Shown here: one piece after another, positions 53,104 to 62,929 of the stretch
Position numbering within the stretch: the stretch's first letter is position 1
Layout: each line of letters begins with the position of its first letter
Origin: Eximiradius sp.
GTDB lineage: Bacteria > Bacteroidota > Ignavibacteria > Kapaibacteriales > UBA2268
DNA: 64,000 bases
Assembly: GCA_937127445.1 (NCBI GenBank)
Contig: CAKZLY010000002.1
Coordinates: 61,142-125,141 of the forward strand
Direction: 5' to 3'
Position numbers and translations under genes: made by a program
The notes under the pieces: generated by a model
Seen by the model: the letters and a program-made list of their open reading frames with translations, nothing else
The model's database searches: none
Told to the model about the DNA's origin: nothing

Positions 53104-56100
53104 TTAATTTTTTAGGAACAAAAATCGTTTAACACCCAAATTATTTTCTACAACAAGCAAATAGACACCCGACGGGAAAGAGGAGACATCTAATTGCAAA
53201 ATAGAGTTATTAGAAAATTCTTGAATAAACACATTTTCAAAAATCACATTATAAATACTGATTTTTGAATGTATTGAAGAATTAATGCCCAAATTTACAT
53301 ACAAAATATTATCACAAGGATTTGGATATATCAAAATACTACTGTTATGTTCTTCAACTGAAACAAGATAAGAAATAACATCTGAGCAATTTGTGCAACC
53401 ATTATACCCACGAACGCAAACTTTGTATAGTCCAGGTATATCTGCAATATATAAAGTTCCGTTTGCATTTGGAATTATCTGGTTGTTAAAATACCATTGA
53501 ATTGGTAATGAATCAATTAAACAAGTAAATCGATTTCCGAATACACTCACGGATGGTTTTGGCGGTCTTTCTATGATAGATGTTTTAATGGTATCAGTAT
53601 ACCCTTCGAAACCATAATTATCGCGTACATAACAGAAGAAATTTTCAGCAGAAGAGACAAAAATAAAACGTTTGTTGCTTCCGTTGTTCCAACGATAATA
53701 AGAAAAGCCATAACCAGCATCAAGAAGAACGGAATCACCTTCGCAAATAGTAGTCGAACCAAGCACACGAATTTTTGGTTTAAAAATGCCGCTAATGTCT
53801 ATATCGAACACATCAGAGAAAATCACACATCCCTCGCGAGTAGTTTCTTCGACGAGAAGTGAGCCATTTGGTGTATTATTCCATCGCACTGAAATCGTGT
53901 CGTTACCTTGACCAGAAAGAATGACGCCACCTTGAATTATCCAATTGAAAGTACTCCCAGGTGAACCTTCTACAATATATTCGTAAGCCATTCCAGGTTT
54001 GACAATGCTTAATCCATTGATGAGAGGTTTAGGATATGTCATAAAATAAATATTCATTGTATCAGAGATGGCAATAAAACCAAGCGAATCAACAACTTTT
54101 ACTGCATATTTCCCATTTTGAGTAATTTTAATTGTTCGGGTAGTATCGCCTGTTGACCAAAGATAAGTGGCGTATCCAGCACCAGCATCTAACAATAGAG
54201 TATCGCCGAAGCAAGGAGGAAATTTACCAATAGGTTTAATTCGAGGTTTAGGAATGTTCCCTATTCTTACTGATACTAATAGGGAATCAACACAGCCATA
54301 TAGTGTGGTAAAGACAACTTTTATTGAACCTATTGCAGTTGTATCCGTCCATTTTACTTTTAATTTTGTAGAAGATTTTTCTAATACTTTCCCATTTGTA
54401 ATATACCAATCAGCGAATCCCTGATAATCAGATGTAAGATTGTATTCTTCCGTTGAATTGGAAAGCACTACTAATGACCCTGAAAGAGACAAATTGGGTT
54501 TAGAGTGAATTATGATTTGCAATGAATCAATAATTGTGTTACCAATTTCATCTTTCGCCAAGAGATAGTATGTAGTCGAATGAGCTGGTTTTACAAAAGT
54601 ATAAGATGAATCGGGAAAAGCTACACCATCAATAGGCAACCAAAGATATGAAATTCTGCCAATTCCACCAATAGCATTGGCACCAACAAACACGCTATCG
54701 CCTGAACAAATATTAATAACTCTTGAACCTAAACTTTTTTCGAAGTTGAGATCAATGTAATTAGCAAACAGCTTTGTAATAAACATATCGCTTAAATTGT
54801 CTAAAGCTTTGCTAAACAGTGCGTTCTGCGTCACTGGGAAGTCGTTAGAATTCGTAAAACCAGCTACCCATAGATAAGCACTATCAGCTGCAAGAATAGA
54901 ATTAGCAATATCGTTACGTTTACCGCCGAGATAACTAAGATAAGAGCAACCGTTTAAATTTGGTGTAAGGCGTGCAATAAAGGCATCTGTGCTATCGGAA
55001 TATTTTTTTTGAAAAGCCATCGACGTAGTTGGTAAATCACGCGAAGTAGTAAAACCGACTATAACGGGAAAGTCAAAATTATCAATAGCAATTGCAGCAA
55101 TTCGCTCGCTACCAGATCCACCAAAATACGTACTAAAAAGAAGAGAATCTCCACTGAATTTGAGTTTACCTATAAAGGCATCACCAGAAATATAGCCAGA
55201 ACTAATATTGTTGTAAACATTTTGGAAAGCATTCGCAGAAATTGGTAAATTCTCTGATTCAGTATAACCTGCAAAATACATATTGGCATTGCTATCGAGT
55301 GCAACTGAATAAATTGCATCACGTGCTGAACCGCCAAAATATGTTCCAAAAATTTTATCTGTACCGTTCGAATTAAGTTTAAAAATAAAACCATCACCAA
55401 TGCTGGATGAAGGAACAGAATCTGCAATAGCCTTCTGAAAACCAAACGATGAAGCAGAAAAATCTGGACTACGAGTTATACCAGCAACAATTGCATTCCC
55501 AAATGCATCCACTGCAATGGATTGACCGAAATCATCGCCCGAACCACCGATAAATGTAGAATATATTAAATTGAAATTGCTGGAAAATTTTATTGCGAAA
55601 GCGTCATTGAAAATATCAATCCCATTGCTGTTAAATGTAGTGTCGAAAGCAGTAGAAGTCGTCCGAAAGTTTCTTGATTTTGTATAGCCAGTAATATAAA
55701 TATTTCGATTATTATCTATTGCTATCGATTGAGGGAAATCGTCGCTTGTTCCACCGAAAAGAGTTGAATAAAGGAGTGAATCACCTTGTACATTTAAAAC
55801 AGTTAGAAAGCCATCAATCCCACCTATATCGAAAGTATCAAGTGCATTTGAAGTAAATGGAAATGAACGTAAAGATAGAGTGTAGCCTGTAATATAAATG
55901 TTCCCAAACTTATCTACCGCAACAGCTTCGGCTTGGTCGTTACCCATACCACCTAAAAATGTAGAGAACAGTATATTTTCCCCGTCGGAAGTAAATTTTG
56001 AAATCACTGCATCATAAAAATCGGCAAACACATCTGAAAAAGTAGTATCGTAGCTCCCAATTTTTGTTGGATAGTCAACCGAACGTGTTCTACCTATTAA

Positions 56101-56829
56101 AATGATATTTCCGGATGAATCTTTTGCAATACCTCTCAAATAGTCGAATGAACTACCCCCAAAATAGGTAGAATAGACAACAGGGTCAATTCTAATAGTT
56201 TGAGTTTTATCGTAATTATTCAGTGAAAATGAAATGAACCCATCGTATATGAATAAAGAAGTAATTGGCATTTTACTTTCTTCTAAATATACATTTAAGT
56301 GCGAATGATGCTGGATAATATTAGATGTAAAAAAAGAAATTTGCTTATTATCAAATATTACAGAATCTGCACCATCTATAATGATTTTTATTTCGTTGGG
56401 ATTTGCACCGGGATGTAAAAGAAAATCATAAGCAAAATAACCATTTTTTGAGTAAAGAAATAAATCGATATTTCCATATAAATTACTAACAATTAAAGTA
56501 TCATAAATTTTTGATGAAAAATGCTTTGATTTAGTTAAATAATTAAATGAACAATTGTTCTGAGAAACAGGCTTGACAAAGAAATTCTTTGCTTCTGAAA
56601 AACTTAACTTCAAAGTAGTGCGACTATATTTATTAGCGTTAAAGTAATCGAACAATATTTCGTTATTATTAATCCATACATTTGCATCTTTCGCTTGAAA
56701 AAGGAAGCGGACATTTTCAGGAAATTGCCCGTTGTTTTCGACAAAGTTTGCAGATAAGTCAATAGTGTTGATAAATACAACCCAAAATCCTATTAAAGAA
56801 AAATTAATTATCTTGTTTAAATATACCAT
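53104..56829 (-). CDS. Secreted SBBP-repeat beta-propeller protein with type IX sorting domain
   Basis: A 1241-residue protein with an N-terminal signal segment (hydrophobic to about residue 28) and NFVENNGQFPENVRFLFQ, typical of SBBP-repeat proteins. At about 220-665 there are seven SBBP repeats, each with a YSTYFGG-like strand and an I.I.GYT.S strand. Two or three Ig-like/PKD-like modules follow (CSGDSVFVGANAIGG; CFGDTLLLDAGAGYATYLWSTGD; CEGDSVLLDAGYGFSYYRWNNGS). From about 1166 the C-terminus is a type A T9SS sorting domain (LIYPNPCDNILYVN ending GVKRFLFLKN). It should reach the outer surface or medium through PorU-type processing; the ligand is unknown. Confidence 0.92.
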   Translation of the reverse strand: MVYLNKIINFSLIGFWVVFINTIDLSANFVENNGQFPENVRFLFQAKDANVWINNNEILFDYFNANKYSRTTLKLSFSEAKNFFVKPVSQNNCSFNYLTKSKHFSSKIYDTLIVSNLYGNIDLFLYSKNGYFAYDFLLHPGANPNEIKIIIDGADSVIFDNKQISFFTSNIIQHHSHLNVYLEESKMPITSLFIYDGFISFSLNNYDKTQTIRIDPVVYSTYFGGSSFDYLRGIAKDSSGNIILIGRTRSVDYPTKIGSYDTTFSDVFADFYDAVISKFTSDGENILFSTFLGGMGNDQAEAVAVDKFGNIYITGYTLSLRSFPFTSNALDTFDIGGIDGFLTVLNVQGDSLLYSTLFGGTSDDFPQSIAIDNNRNIYITGYTKSRNFRTTSTAFDTTFNSNGIDIFNDAFAIKFSSNFNLIYSTFIGGSGDDFGQSIAVDAFGNAIVAGITRSPDFSASSFGFQKAIADSVPSSSIGDGFIFKLNSNGTDKIFGTYFGGSARDAIYSVALDSNANMYFAGYTESENLPISANAFQNVYNNISSGYISGDAFIGKLKFSGDSLLFSTYFGGSGSERIAAIAIDNFDFPVIVGFTTSRDLPTTSMAFQKKYSDSTDAFIARLTPNLNGCSYLSYLGGKRNDIANSILAADSAYLWVAGFTNSNDFPVTQNALFSKALDNLSDMFITKLFANYIDLNFEKSLGSRVINICSGDSVFVGANAIGGIGRISYLWLPIDGVAFPDSSYTFVKPAHSTTYYLLAKDEIGNTIIDSLQIIIHSKPNLSLSGSLVVLSNSTEEYNLTSDYQGFADWYITNGKVLEKSSTKLKVKWTDTTAIGSIKVVFTTLYGCVDSLLVSVRIGNIPKPRIKPIGKFPPCFGDTLLLDAGAGYATYLWSTGDTTRTIKITQNGKYAVKVVDSLGFIAISDTMNIYFMTYPKPLINGLSIVKPGMAYEYIVEGSPGSTFNWIIQGGVILSGQGNDTISVRWNNTPNGSLLVEETTREGCVIFSDVFDIDISGIFKPKIRVLGSTTICEGDSVLLDAGYGFSYYRWNNGSNKRFIFVSSAENFFCYVRDNYGFEGYTDTIKTSIIERPPKPSVSVFGNRFTCLIDSLPIQWYFNNQIIPNANGTLYIADIPGLYKVCVRGYNGCTNCSDVISYLVSVEEHNSSILIYPNPCDNILYVNLGINSSIHSKISIYNVIFENVFIQEFSNNSILQLDVSSFPSGVYLLVVENNLGVKRFLFLKN

Positions 56830-57016
56830 AATGTTATTCTCGACATTTAATAAAATAAATTTAACAAAAAAACACTAATATTAAAAATTAGACTAATTTA
56901 ATTCAAAATGGATATGAATTGAACAAAATTAGCCATAATCAAAAGGAAACATCATTTGGAATAGTAATTGATATAAATTAGATGATTTTGAGGAAATAAT
57001 TTGAAAGGAGTTCACA

Positions 57017-57322
57017 ATGATAATCAATGAAACAGACCCATCGAGAAGGTATCTTCCGTTAGTTCAACAAAAGTTTGGCGAAAGTAAAGCAACCTCAGAA
57101 GATGTTACTTTTGCTGATACTGTAAAGCAACTGATGAATGATGTAAATAAGATGCAAATTGATTCAGCAGAACAAACAGAAAAATTAATAAAAGGCGAAC
57201 CTGTTGACATTCACGATGTAATGATAACTGCTCAGAAAGCACGAACTTCGTTTCAATTATTAATGGAACTGAGGAACAAAGGGCTTGATTTATATCGCGA
57301 AGTGTTAAGGATGCAGGTATAA
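57017..57322 (+). CDS. fliE: Flagellar hook-basal body complex protein FliE
   Basis: A 101-residue rod-MS ring adaptor. The conserved C-terminal helix is KARTSFQLLMELRNKGLDLYREVLRMQV. GAAAGGAG precedes the ATG. In many genomes flgB and flgC come just before fliE; here the upstream neighbour is a divergent secreted-protein gene, so fliE begins the transcript. No consensus promoter stands out upstream. Confidence 0.93.
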   Translation: MIINETDPSRRYLPLVQQKFGESKATSEDVTFADTVKQLMNDVNKMQIDSAEQTEKLIKGEPVDIHDVMITAQKARTSFQLLMELRNKGLDLYREVLRMQV

Positions 57323-57381
57323 AATGGAGGATAATATTCGCCAAAAAATGATTTCGTGAACAAATACAAACAAGGTATATT

Positions 57382-59148
57382 ATGGCTGAAAATACATTCA
57401 CAGAACAAGTTAAAACTTTTTATAGAAGACTATCATTAGTACAAAAATTGATAATTGGCGGGGTGCTTATTGGATTAATATTAGGTATAATATTAATATT
57501 ATCCAGCAGCAAGCCAGTCGAAATGGGTGTTTTGTATAGTAATTTAGAATCATCCGACGCCGCTAAAATAGTAGAAAGCCTTAAAGCAAAAGGAGTGAAG
57601 TATCAACTTGGAGACAATGGAAATACAATATTGGTTGAAAAGTCTCAACTATATGATACTCGCATCCAGTTAGCAGGCGAAGGGCTTCCATCTGAAAGCA
57701 TTGTTGGTTATGAGCTTTTCGACAAAACCAATCTTGGGATGAGCGAATTTGTGCAAAAGTTAAATTATCGCAGGGCATTGGAAGGGGAGCTTGCTAGAAC
57801 AATTGGGACAATGGATGAGATAAAGAAAGTTCGAGTGCATTTAGTAATACCTGAAAAGACCTTGTTCAAAAAAGATGAGAAACCACCAAGTGCCTCTGTT
57901 ATTATTCATTTGAAAAGTGGCAGAAGTTTAAGCAAAATTAGCATAGAAGGCATACAAAACCTTGTAGCAAGTAGTGTCGAAGGACTTACAATTGATAAAG
58001 TAACTGTTGTTGATGGCAGAGGCAAAATTCTATCTGAACCACCATTGGACAATTCAACGGTAACTGGGCTTACTCAAACTCAACACGATATTCAGCGTCA
58101 AGTTGAGCAGCACTATGCTGAAAAAGTGCAATCGCTTCTTGATGGAGTGCTCGGATCTGAGAATTCAAAGGTGAGAGTAAATGCTGAAATTGATTTCACA
58201 CAAGTTGAAAAAACAATTACTGATTTTGACCCAGAACGCCAGGTAATACGTAGCGAACAAAACATTCAAGAAGTATCTGAAAGCACTGATTCGCTTAGCT
58301 ACCCAACAGTTAGTCAGGCAAAAAATTCATCAAATGTAATCCAAAACTATGAGATATCAAAAACAGTATCTCACATAGTAGAAAGCACTGGAAACATAAA
58401 AAGGCTTACAGTATCTGCAATAATTAATGGAGTAATGAAAATTGTAGATGAGAATGGAGTTAAAAAAATTGAATATACACCGAGAAAACAAGAAGAAATA
58501 GATCAATTAACACTTGCTATTAAAAATGCAGTTGGTTACGACCCAAGCCGAAATGACCAGATTTCAGTATTAAATGTTCCTTTCGACACATCATTGCTGG
58601 AACAAGAAATTGAAGAGCAACAACCAGTAGTATGGTATAAAGACAAGGAAATAATCAAATTAATTGTTTTAATTGCAGTTATACTAGTTACAATATTGTT
58701 GATGTTTGCATTGATTCAATCAAAATTTGTAAAAGAGAGATTACGCATTGCCCTTGGATTACCAAATCCGAAATTATTATCTCAGGAAGCAGTATCAGTT
58801 GAAGAAGAGGAAGAAGAACCAGAAGAACACCTGGAAGACTTAAAGCTAGATGAAGAAGATTTATTATTGCTCCCAGCTGAGCTTCCTGAACAAGTATTGT
58901 TAGAGGGAGAAATTCGTGAAGAAGAACCTCAAGAAATTGAAGAAGAAACTGACATGCAGGAACTTGAAGCATTAGCAAAGTCTGCATTAGATGTTGAGCC
59001 ACAAGAAATGACCGAAGAGGATATGTTGAAACTGGAAATAAAAGAAAAGGTAGAATCATTTTTAGATGAACAGACAGAAAATGCAGTTAAATTAATTAAA
59101 ATCTTTTTACAGCAGGATATAGATTTGCCTAAATCTCCTAAATCATAA
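57382..59148 (+). CDS. fliF: Flagellar MS-ring protein FliF
   Basis: A 588-residue inner-membrane ring protein. TM1 is near residues 22-41 and TM2 near 424-446. The ring-building domains between carry the family segments MGVLYSNLESSDAAKIVESL, QKLNYRRALEGELARTIG and VRVHLVIPEKTLF. The cytoplasmic tail is very acidic (about residues 470-540) and ends in a FliG-binding helix. AAGG lies upstream of the ATG. Confidence 0.95.
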   Translation: MAENTFTEQVKTFYRRLSLVQKLIIGGVLIGLILGIILILSSSKPVEMGVLYSNLESSDAAKIVESLKAKGVKYQLGDNGNTILVEKSQLYDTRIQLAGEGLPSESIVGYELFDKTNLGMSEFVQKLNYRRALEGELARTIGTMDEIKKVRVHLVIPEKTLFKKDEKPPSASVIIHLKSGRSLSKISIEGIQNLVASSVEGLTIDKVTVVDGRGKILSEPPLDNSTVTGLTQTQHDIQRQVEQHYAEKVQSLLDGVLGSENSKVRVNAEIDFTQVEKTITDFDPERQVIRSEQNIQEVSESTDSLSYPTVSQAKNSSNVIQNYEISKTVSHIVESTGNIKRLTVSAIINGVMKIVDENGVKKIEYTPRKQEEIDQLTLAIKNAVGYDPSRNDQISVLNVPFDTSLLEQEIEEQQPVVWYKDKEIIKLIVLIAVILVTILLMFALIQSKFVKERLRIALGLPNPKLLSQEAVSVEEEEEEPEEHLEDLKLDEEDLLLLPAELPEQVLLEGEIREEEPQEIEEETDMQELEALAKSALDVEPQEMTEEDMLKLEIKEKVESFLDEQTENAVKLIKIFLQQDIDLPKSPKS

Positions 59149-59201
59149 TTAATTTGTTTGTTCGTTGAATATCAGTAAGTATATTAAAGTGGAATGAAAT
59201 A

Positions 59202-60224
59202 ATGGGAAAGAAAAGAATAACGGCATCAGATTTAACAGGAAAACAAAAGGCAGCAGTATTGCTGATGTCAATGGATGTTGATGTAGCTGCAAAAGTATTC
59301 AAAGAACTTGATATAAAAGATGTTGAGCAAATAGCAGTAGAAATCACAAATTTACGAGAGCTTCCTCCAAACGTAGTAGAGGACGTTATTGAAGAGTTTT
59401 ACCAGCTGATGACGGCATCATCATATATGGTGGAAGGGGGGATTGATTATGCTCAAATGCTACTTGAAAAAAGTTATGGCTTGGACAAAGCACGAGAAAT
59501 TATCGAAAAGATAAGAGTTCTTACAACAGTAAGAGGTTTCTCTATTTTGAAAAAATCAGACCCTCAGCAGCTTGCTTCATTTTTATCGAAAGAACATCCA
59601 CAAACAATTGCTTTGATATTGTCGCACCTACCTCCTGACCAAGCTGCGGATGTTCTAAACGAATTTAAAGATGATTTACGCTCTGAAACTGTATTCCGTA
59701 TGGCAACAATCGGCAAAGTATCTCCACAATTAGTAACAGAAATTGAGCACGTTGTAGATCAAATAGCAGAAGCAACTTTATCTCAGAATTTAGCACAAGC
59801 AGGTGGCGTGCAGCTGGTTGCCAATATACTAAATAAGTGTAATAATGCAGTAGCAAAACAATTGTTAGAAAGTATTGAAGAAAAGGATTACAACATGGCT
59901 TTGGAAATTAAACGCAAGATGTTCTTATTCGAAGATATCGTGCTTATTGATGATAAAGGTATACAGAGAATTCTGCGTGATGTAGACAAACGAGATTTAG
60001 CACTTGCTTTGAAAGTAGCAGACGAAAAAATACGCTCTAAAATATTCAAAAATATGTCCGAACGTGCAGCAGCGGTTGTCAAAGAAGAACTTGAATTTAT
60101 GGGGCCAGTTAAGCTAAAAGAAGTCGAATCTGCACAAATGCGAATCGTTGATATTATTAAAAAACTCGAAGAACAAGAAGAAATTGCCATCGGTGGTCGT
60201 GGCAAAGAAGATATTTTTGTATAA
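59202..60224 (+). CDS. fliG: Flagellar motor switch protein FliG
   Basis: A 340-residue switch protein that joins the MS ring to MotA/FliM. The N-domain has LTGKQKAAVLLMSMDVDVAAKVFKEL, the middle domain has SKEHPQTIALILSHLPPDQAADVL, and the C-domain torque helix region includes LIDDKGIQRILRDVDKRDLALALK. It lies 53 nt after fliF. Confidence 0.96.
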   Translation: MGKKRITASDLTGKQKAAVLLMSMDVDVAAKVFKELDIKDVEQIAVEITNLRELPPNVVEDVIEEFYQLMTASSYMVEGGIDYAQMLLEKSYGLDKAREIIEKIRVLTTVRGFSILKKSDPQQLASFLSKEHPQTIALILSHLPPDQAADVLNEFKDDLRSETVFRMATIGKVSPQLVTEIEHVVDQIAEATLSQNLAQAGGVQLVANILNKCNNAVAKQLLESIEEKDYNMALEIKRKMFLFEDIVLIDDKGIQRILRDVDKRDLALALKVADEKIRSKIFKNMSERAAAVVKEELEFMGPVKLKEVESAQMRIVDIIKKLEEQEEIAIGGRGKEDIFV

Positions 60225-60235
60225 AAAGGGTTGAA

Positions 60236-61159
60236 ATGAATAAAATAATTCTAAAAATACCGCGAAATAAACAAAAAGTTAAAATTATCAAAAGCGAAGA
60301 AATTATTCGCCGAGAATTTGAGCGAAAGCTTTTAGAACTTGAAAGTTTAATGAAAGCTAAGCCTGTTGAAGAAGAAATACCTGAAGTAGAAGAAATAATT
60401 GGAGAAATCGAACCGGAGCCTCAACCTAAAATAACATATTTCACTGAAACGTACACGATTTCGGATTCAAACGAACCAATTGAAATCGATTTAAGGCGAG
60501 TCCCAGACGAAAGCGTACCTATTGAGGAAGCTGCTAAAGAAATACAATTAGCTTACGACAGAGGTTTTTCTGACGGACAAGATTCAGCAAGAGCAATATA
60601 TCAAAGCGAAATACAAATTCATTCTGAATGGATAAAACGCTTCGACAAAATTGCTTTCGAATTAAAAAAAGCGTTTTTTCAAGAGCAAAGAAAATTCAAC
60701 GAAGGCTTAATAAGATTATCAATAGAAATCGCAAGGAAAATAGTTGGTTTTGCTGCGGTCGAGAGCGAGCAATTAGTAATTGAGCAGATAAACAAGGTAT
60801 TTAATGAGGTCAAAGACGAAGAAATTTTCAAAATTGAACTAAATAAAGATGACTTTGAAGTATTGAAAAAAGTTAATTCGCGGATTTTCAACCTTACCGA
60901 TAATAAAATCGAAATAGTCGCATCAAATTTGTTAGAACCAGGAAGTTGCGTTTTGTATACAAGTGCTGGAATAATTGACGGGCGCATAAGCGAACAATTA
61001 AAAAAATTGCAAAATGCACTCATTGAAGCAAAAGAACAAATTATGTTAGACTTTGAATCATCTCTAAAAGAAAGCTACCCTGATATTCTCGATACTATTA
61101 TGCCTGAAACAAAAGAAATTCAAGAAGAGAACAATGAATCTAACAATAACGAGAATTAA
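60236..61159 (+). CDS. fliH: Flagellar assembly protein FliH
   Basis: A 307-residue export-ATPase regulator. It begins with a short basic segment, then a Glu/Pro-rich linker (about residues 45-65). A helical DRGFSDGQDSARAIYQ stretch and a C-terminal FliH/V-ATPase-E-like domain (ARKIVGFAAVES, VLEPGSCVLYT-like LEPGSCVLYT) follow. It is longer than the usual 230-250 residues because of the N-terminal linker. AAAGGGTTG lies upstream. Its end overlaps fliI by 26 nt if fliI starts at 61134. Confidence 0.87.
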   Translation: MNKIILKIPRNKQKVKIIKSEEIIRREFERKLLELESLMKAKPVEEEIPEVEEIIGEIEPEPQPKITYFTETYTISDSNEPIEIDLRRVPDESVPIEEAAKEIQLAYDRGFSDGQDSARAIYQSEIQIHSEWIKRFDKIAFELKKAFFQEQRKFNEGLIRLSIEIARKIVGFAAVESEQLVIEQINKVFNEVKDEEIFKIELNKDDFEVLKKVNSRIFNLTDNKIEIVASNLLEPGSCVLYTSAGIIDGRISEQLKKLQNALIEAKEQIMLDFESSLKESYPDILDTIMPETKEIQEENNESNNNEN

Positions 61160-62486
61160 ACAAATGTATCAAGCCATTAACATAGAACGATTTTTCGGAC
61201 CAACAATCAAGCAAACACAGACATTAATTCGGCGTGGAAAAGTAAAAAAAGTTGTTGGGCTTGTTCTCGAAAGCGAAGGACCGAAAGCTCCAATTGGTGA
61301 AATATGCGAATTACGTAACAAATACGGTGAATTAATTGCTTTGGCTGAAATAGTTGGTTTTCGAGATGATAGAATTTTATCTATGGTACTTGGAGAAACA
61401 AATGACATAGAACCATCGACGGAAATCATTGCATCGGGAAAATCTTTGTTAGTTGGTGTTGGGGACAAATTATTAGGACGAGTATTAGATGGACTTGGCT
61501 ATCCACTCGATGGGAAAGGAGAACTATCAATAGAGCAAAAACGTTCCGTTTATGCCACCCCTCCAAATCCATTATTTAGAAAAAGAATTTCCGAACCGAT
61601 TGCAACCGGAATAAAAGCAGTTGATGGGTTGCTGACATTAGCAAAAGGTCAGCGTGTAGGCATATTTGCAGGCTCGGGGATCGGTAAGTCTACTTTAATT
61701 GGAACAATTGCACGAAACACATCAGCAGATATTAATGTTATTGCGTTAATTGGCGAACGTGGAAGAGAGGTGCGAGAGTTTATAGAAAAAGATTTGAAAC
61801 AAGAAGGACTTGATAGATCCATTGTAGTCGTAGCTACTAGTGATGTCCCACCATTAATTCGAGTAAAAGCAGCACTAACAGCAACAACCATTGCTGAATA
61901 TTTTCGCGACAAGGGACTTGATGTAATGTTGATGATGGATTCCGCTACACGATTAGCAATGGCTCAACGTGAAGTAGGGCTTTCAATAGGTGAACCTCCA
62001 ACTACTCGTGGGTATACACCATCAGTATTTACAATTTTACAAAAGACATTAGAACGTGCCGGGACATCCAATAAAGGAAGTATTACCGGAATATACACTG
62101 TTTTAGTTGAAGGCGACGATATGAACGAACCAATTGCAGATACTACAAGAGGCATTTTGGACGGTCATATTGTACTATCAAGAAAGCTTGCGTCGCTAGC
62201 ACATTACCCGGCGATTGATGTGCTTGAAAGTATTAGTCGCTGCCGAAGCGATGTGGTATCGAAAGTACATCTTGAAGCTGCAAAAAAAATTCAAGAATTG
62301 GTTGCTGTTTATAAAAGTGTGGAAGATTTGATAAATGTCGGAGCTTATCAGAAAGGGAGCAACCCACAAATTGATAAAGCAATTGAAAGAATTGATATTA
62401 TTAATTCTTTTTTGAAACAAGGGTTAGAAGAAAAATATACTTTTAATGAGATTATCGATAAAGTAATTGAAATTAGCAATATTTAG
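61134..62486 (+). CDS. fliI: Flagellar export ATPase FliI
   Basis: A 450-residue ATPase energising the flagellar export gate. Walker A is GSGIGKSTLIG, and Walker B is near LDVMLMMDSATRLAMAQRE, followed by GLSIGEPPTTRGYTPSVF, the export-ATPase signature. The start could be 61134 (AAGAG upstream, inside fliH) or 61164, which would not overlap fliH; both give normal lengths. fliJ follows after 5 nt. Confidence 0.95.
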   Translation: MNLTITRIKQMYQAINIERFFGPTIKQTQTLIRRGKVKKVVGLVLESEGPKAPIGEICELRNKYGELIALAEIVGFRDDRILSMVLGETNDIEPSTEIIASGKSLLVGVGDKLLGRVLDGLGYPLDGKGELSIEQKRSVYATPPNPLFRKRISEPIATGIKAVDGLLTLAKGQRVGIFAGSGIGKSTLIGTIARNTSADINVIALIGERGREVREFIEKDLKQEGLDRSIVVVATSDVPPLIRVKAALTATTIAEYFRDKGLDVMLMMDSATRLAMAQREVGLSIGEPPTTRGYTPSVFTILQKTLERAGTSNKGSITGIYTVLVEGDDMNEPIADTTRGILDGHIVLSRKLASLAHYPAIDVLESISRCRSDVVSKVHLEAAKKIQELVAVYKSVEDLINVGAYQKGSNPQIDKAIERIDIINSFLKQGLEEKYTFNEIIDKVIEISNI

Positions 62487-62491
62487 CAGCA

Positions 62492-62929
62492 ATGGCAAAA
62501 AAATTCACATATAGGCTCGAACCAATTTTAAATATACGAGCATTCAGAACTAATCAAGCTAAAGAAGAATTGGCGAAAATATTGCGACTTCGTTACCGTA
62601 AAGAACAAATTATTGAAGAAAAGAAAAAATATAAAAATAATCTTCTGGTGGCTAAATATTCTAGTGGAAAAGCATCCGATATTCAAGCACGAATTGCTCA
62701 TAAAGCATTTGTTGAACAAGAAATAGAAAAATATGCACAAGAAAAAAATCAACTTCTCGAAATTGAAAAGCTTCGACAAAATAAATATATTGAAGCAAAA
62801 AAAAATGAAATGATACTTGAAAAATTAAAAGAAAAGAAATTAGAAGAATACAAAGCAGAAACTCAAAAAGAAGAAAGTAATTTTATTGATGAAATTGCAA
62901 TTATGGGGTTTATCAGGAAAGAAAAGTGA
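62492..62929 (+). CDS. fliJ: Flagellar export chaperone FliJ
   Basis: A 145-residue, highly charged coiled-coil protein (RLEPILNIRAFRTNQAKEELAKILRLRYRKEQIIEEKKK) of FliJ size, directly after fliI. FliJ is the stalk-like partner of the export ATPase. The sequence alone is low in specific motifs, so position carries much of the call. No strong Shine-Dalgarno is seen. Its stop overlaps the next start (GTGA). Confidence 0.85.
   Translation: MAKKFTYRLEPILNIRAFRTNQAKEELAKILRLRYRKEQIIEEKKKYKNNLLVAKYSSGKASDIQARIAHKAFVEQEIEKYAQEKNQLLEIEKLRQNKYIEAKKNEMILEKLKEKKLEEYKAETQKEESNFIDEIAIMGFIRKEK

Noticed and set aside
54900..56200. Repeated coding units suspected of being DNA repeats
   Set aside because: They are the seven SBBP protein repeats; the bases have diverged and show no direct repeat of transposon or CRISPR type.
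56940..57016. Possible TTTG / TGATTTTG promoter before fliE
   Set aside because: One mismatch in the downstream element and a 24-nt spacing are too far from the pattern; no sigma-54 or sigma-28 promoter is convincing either.
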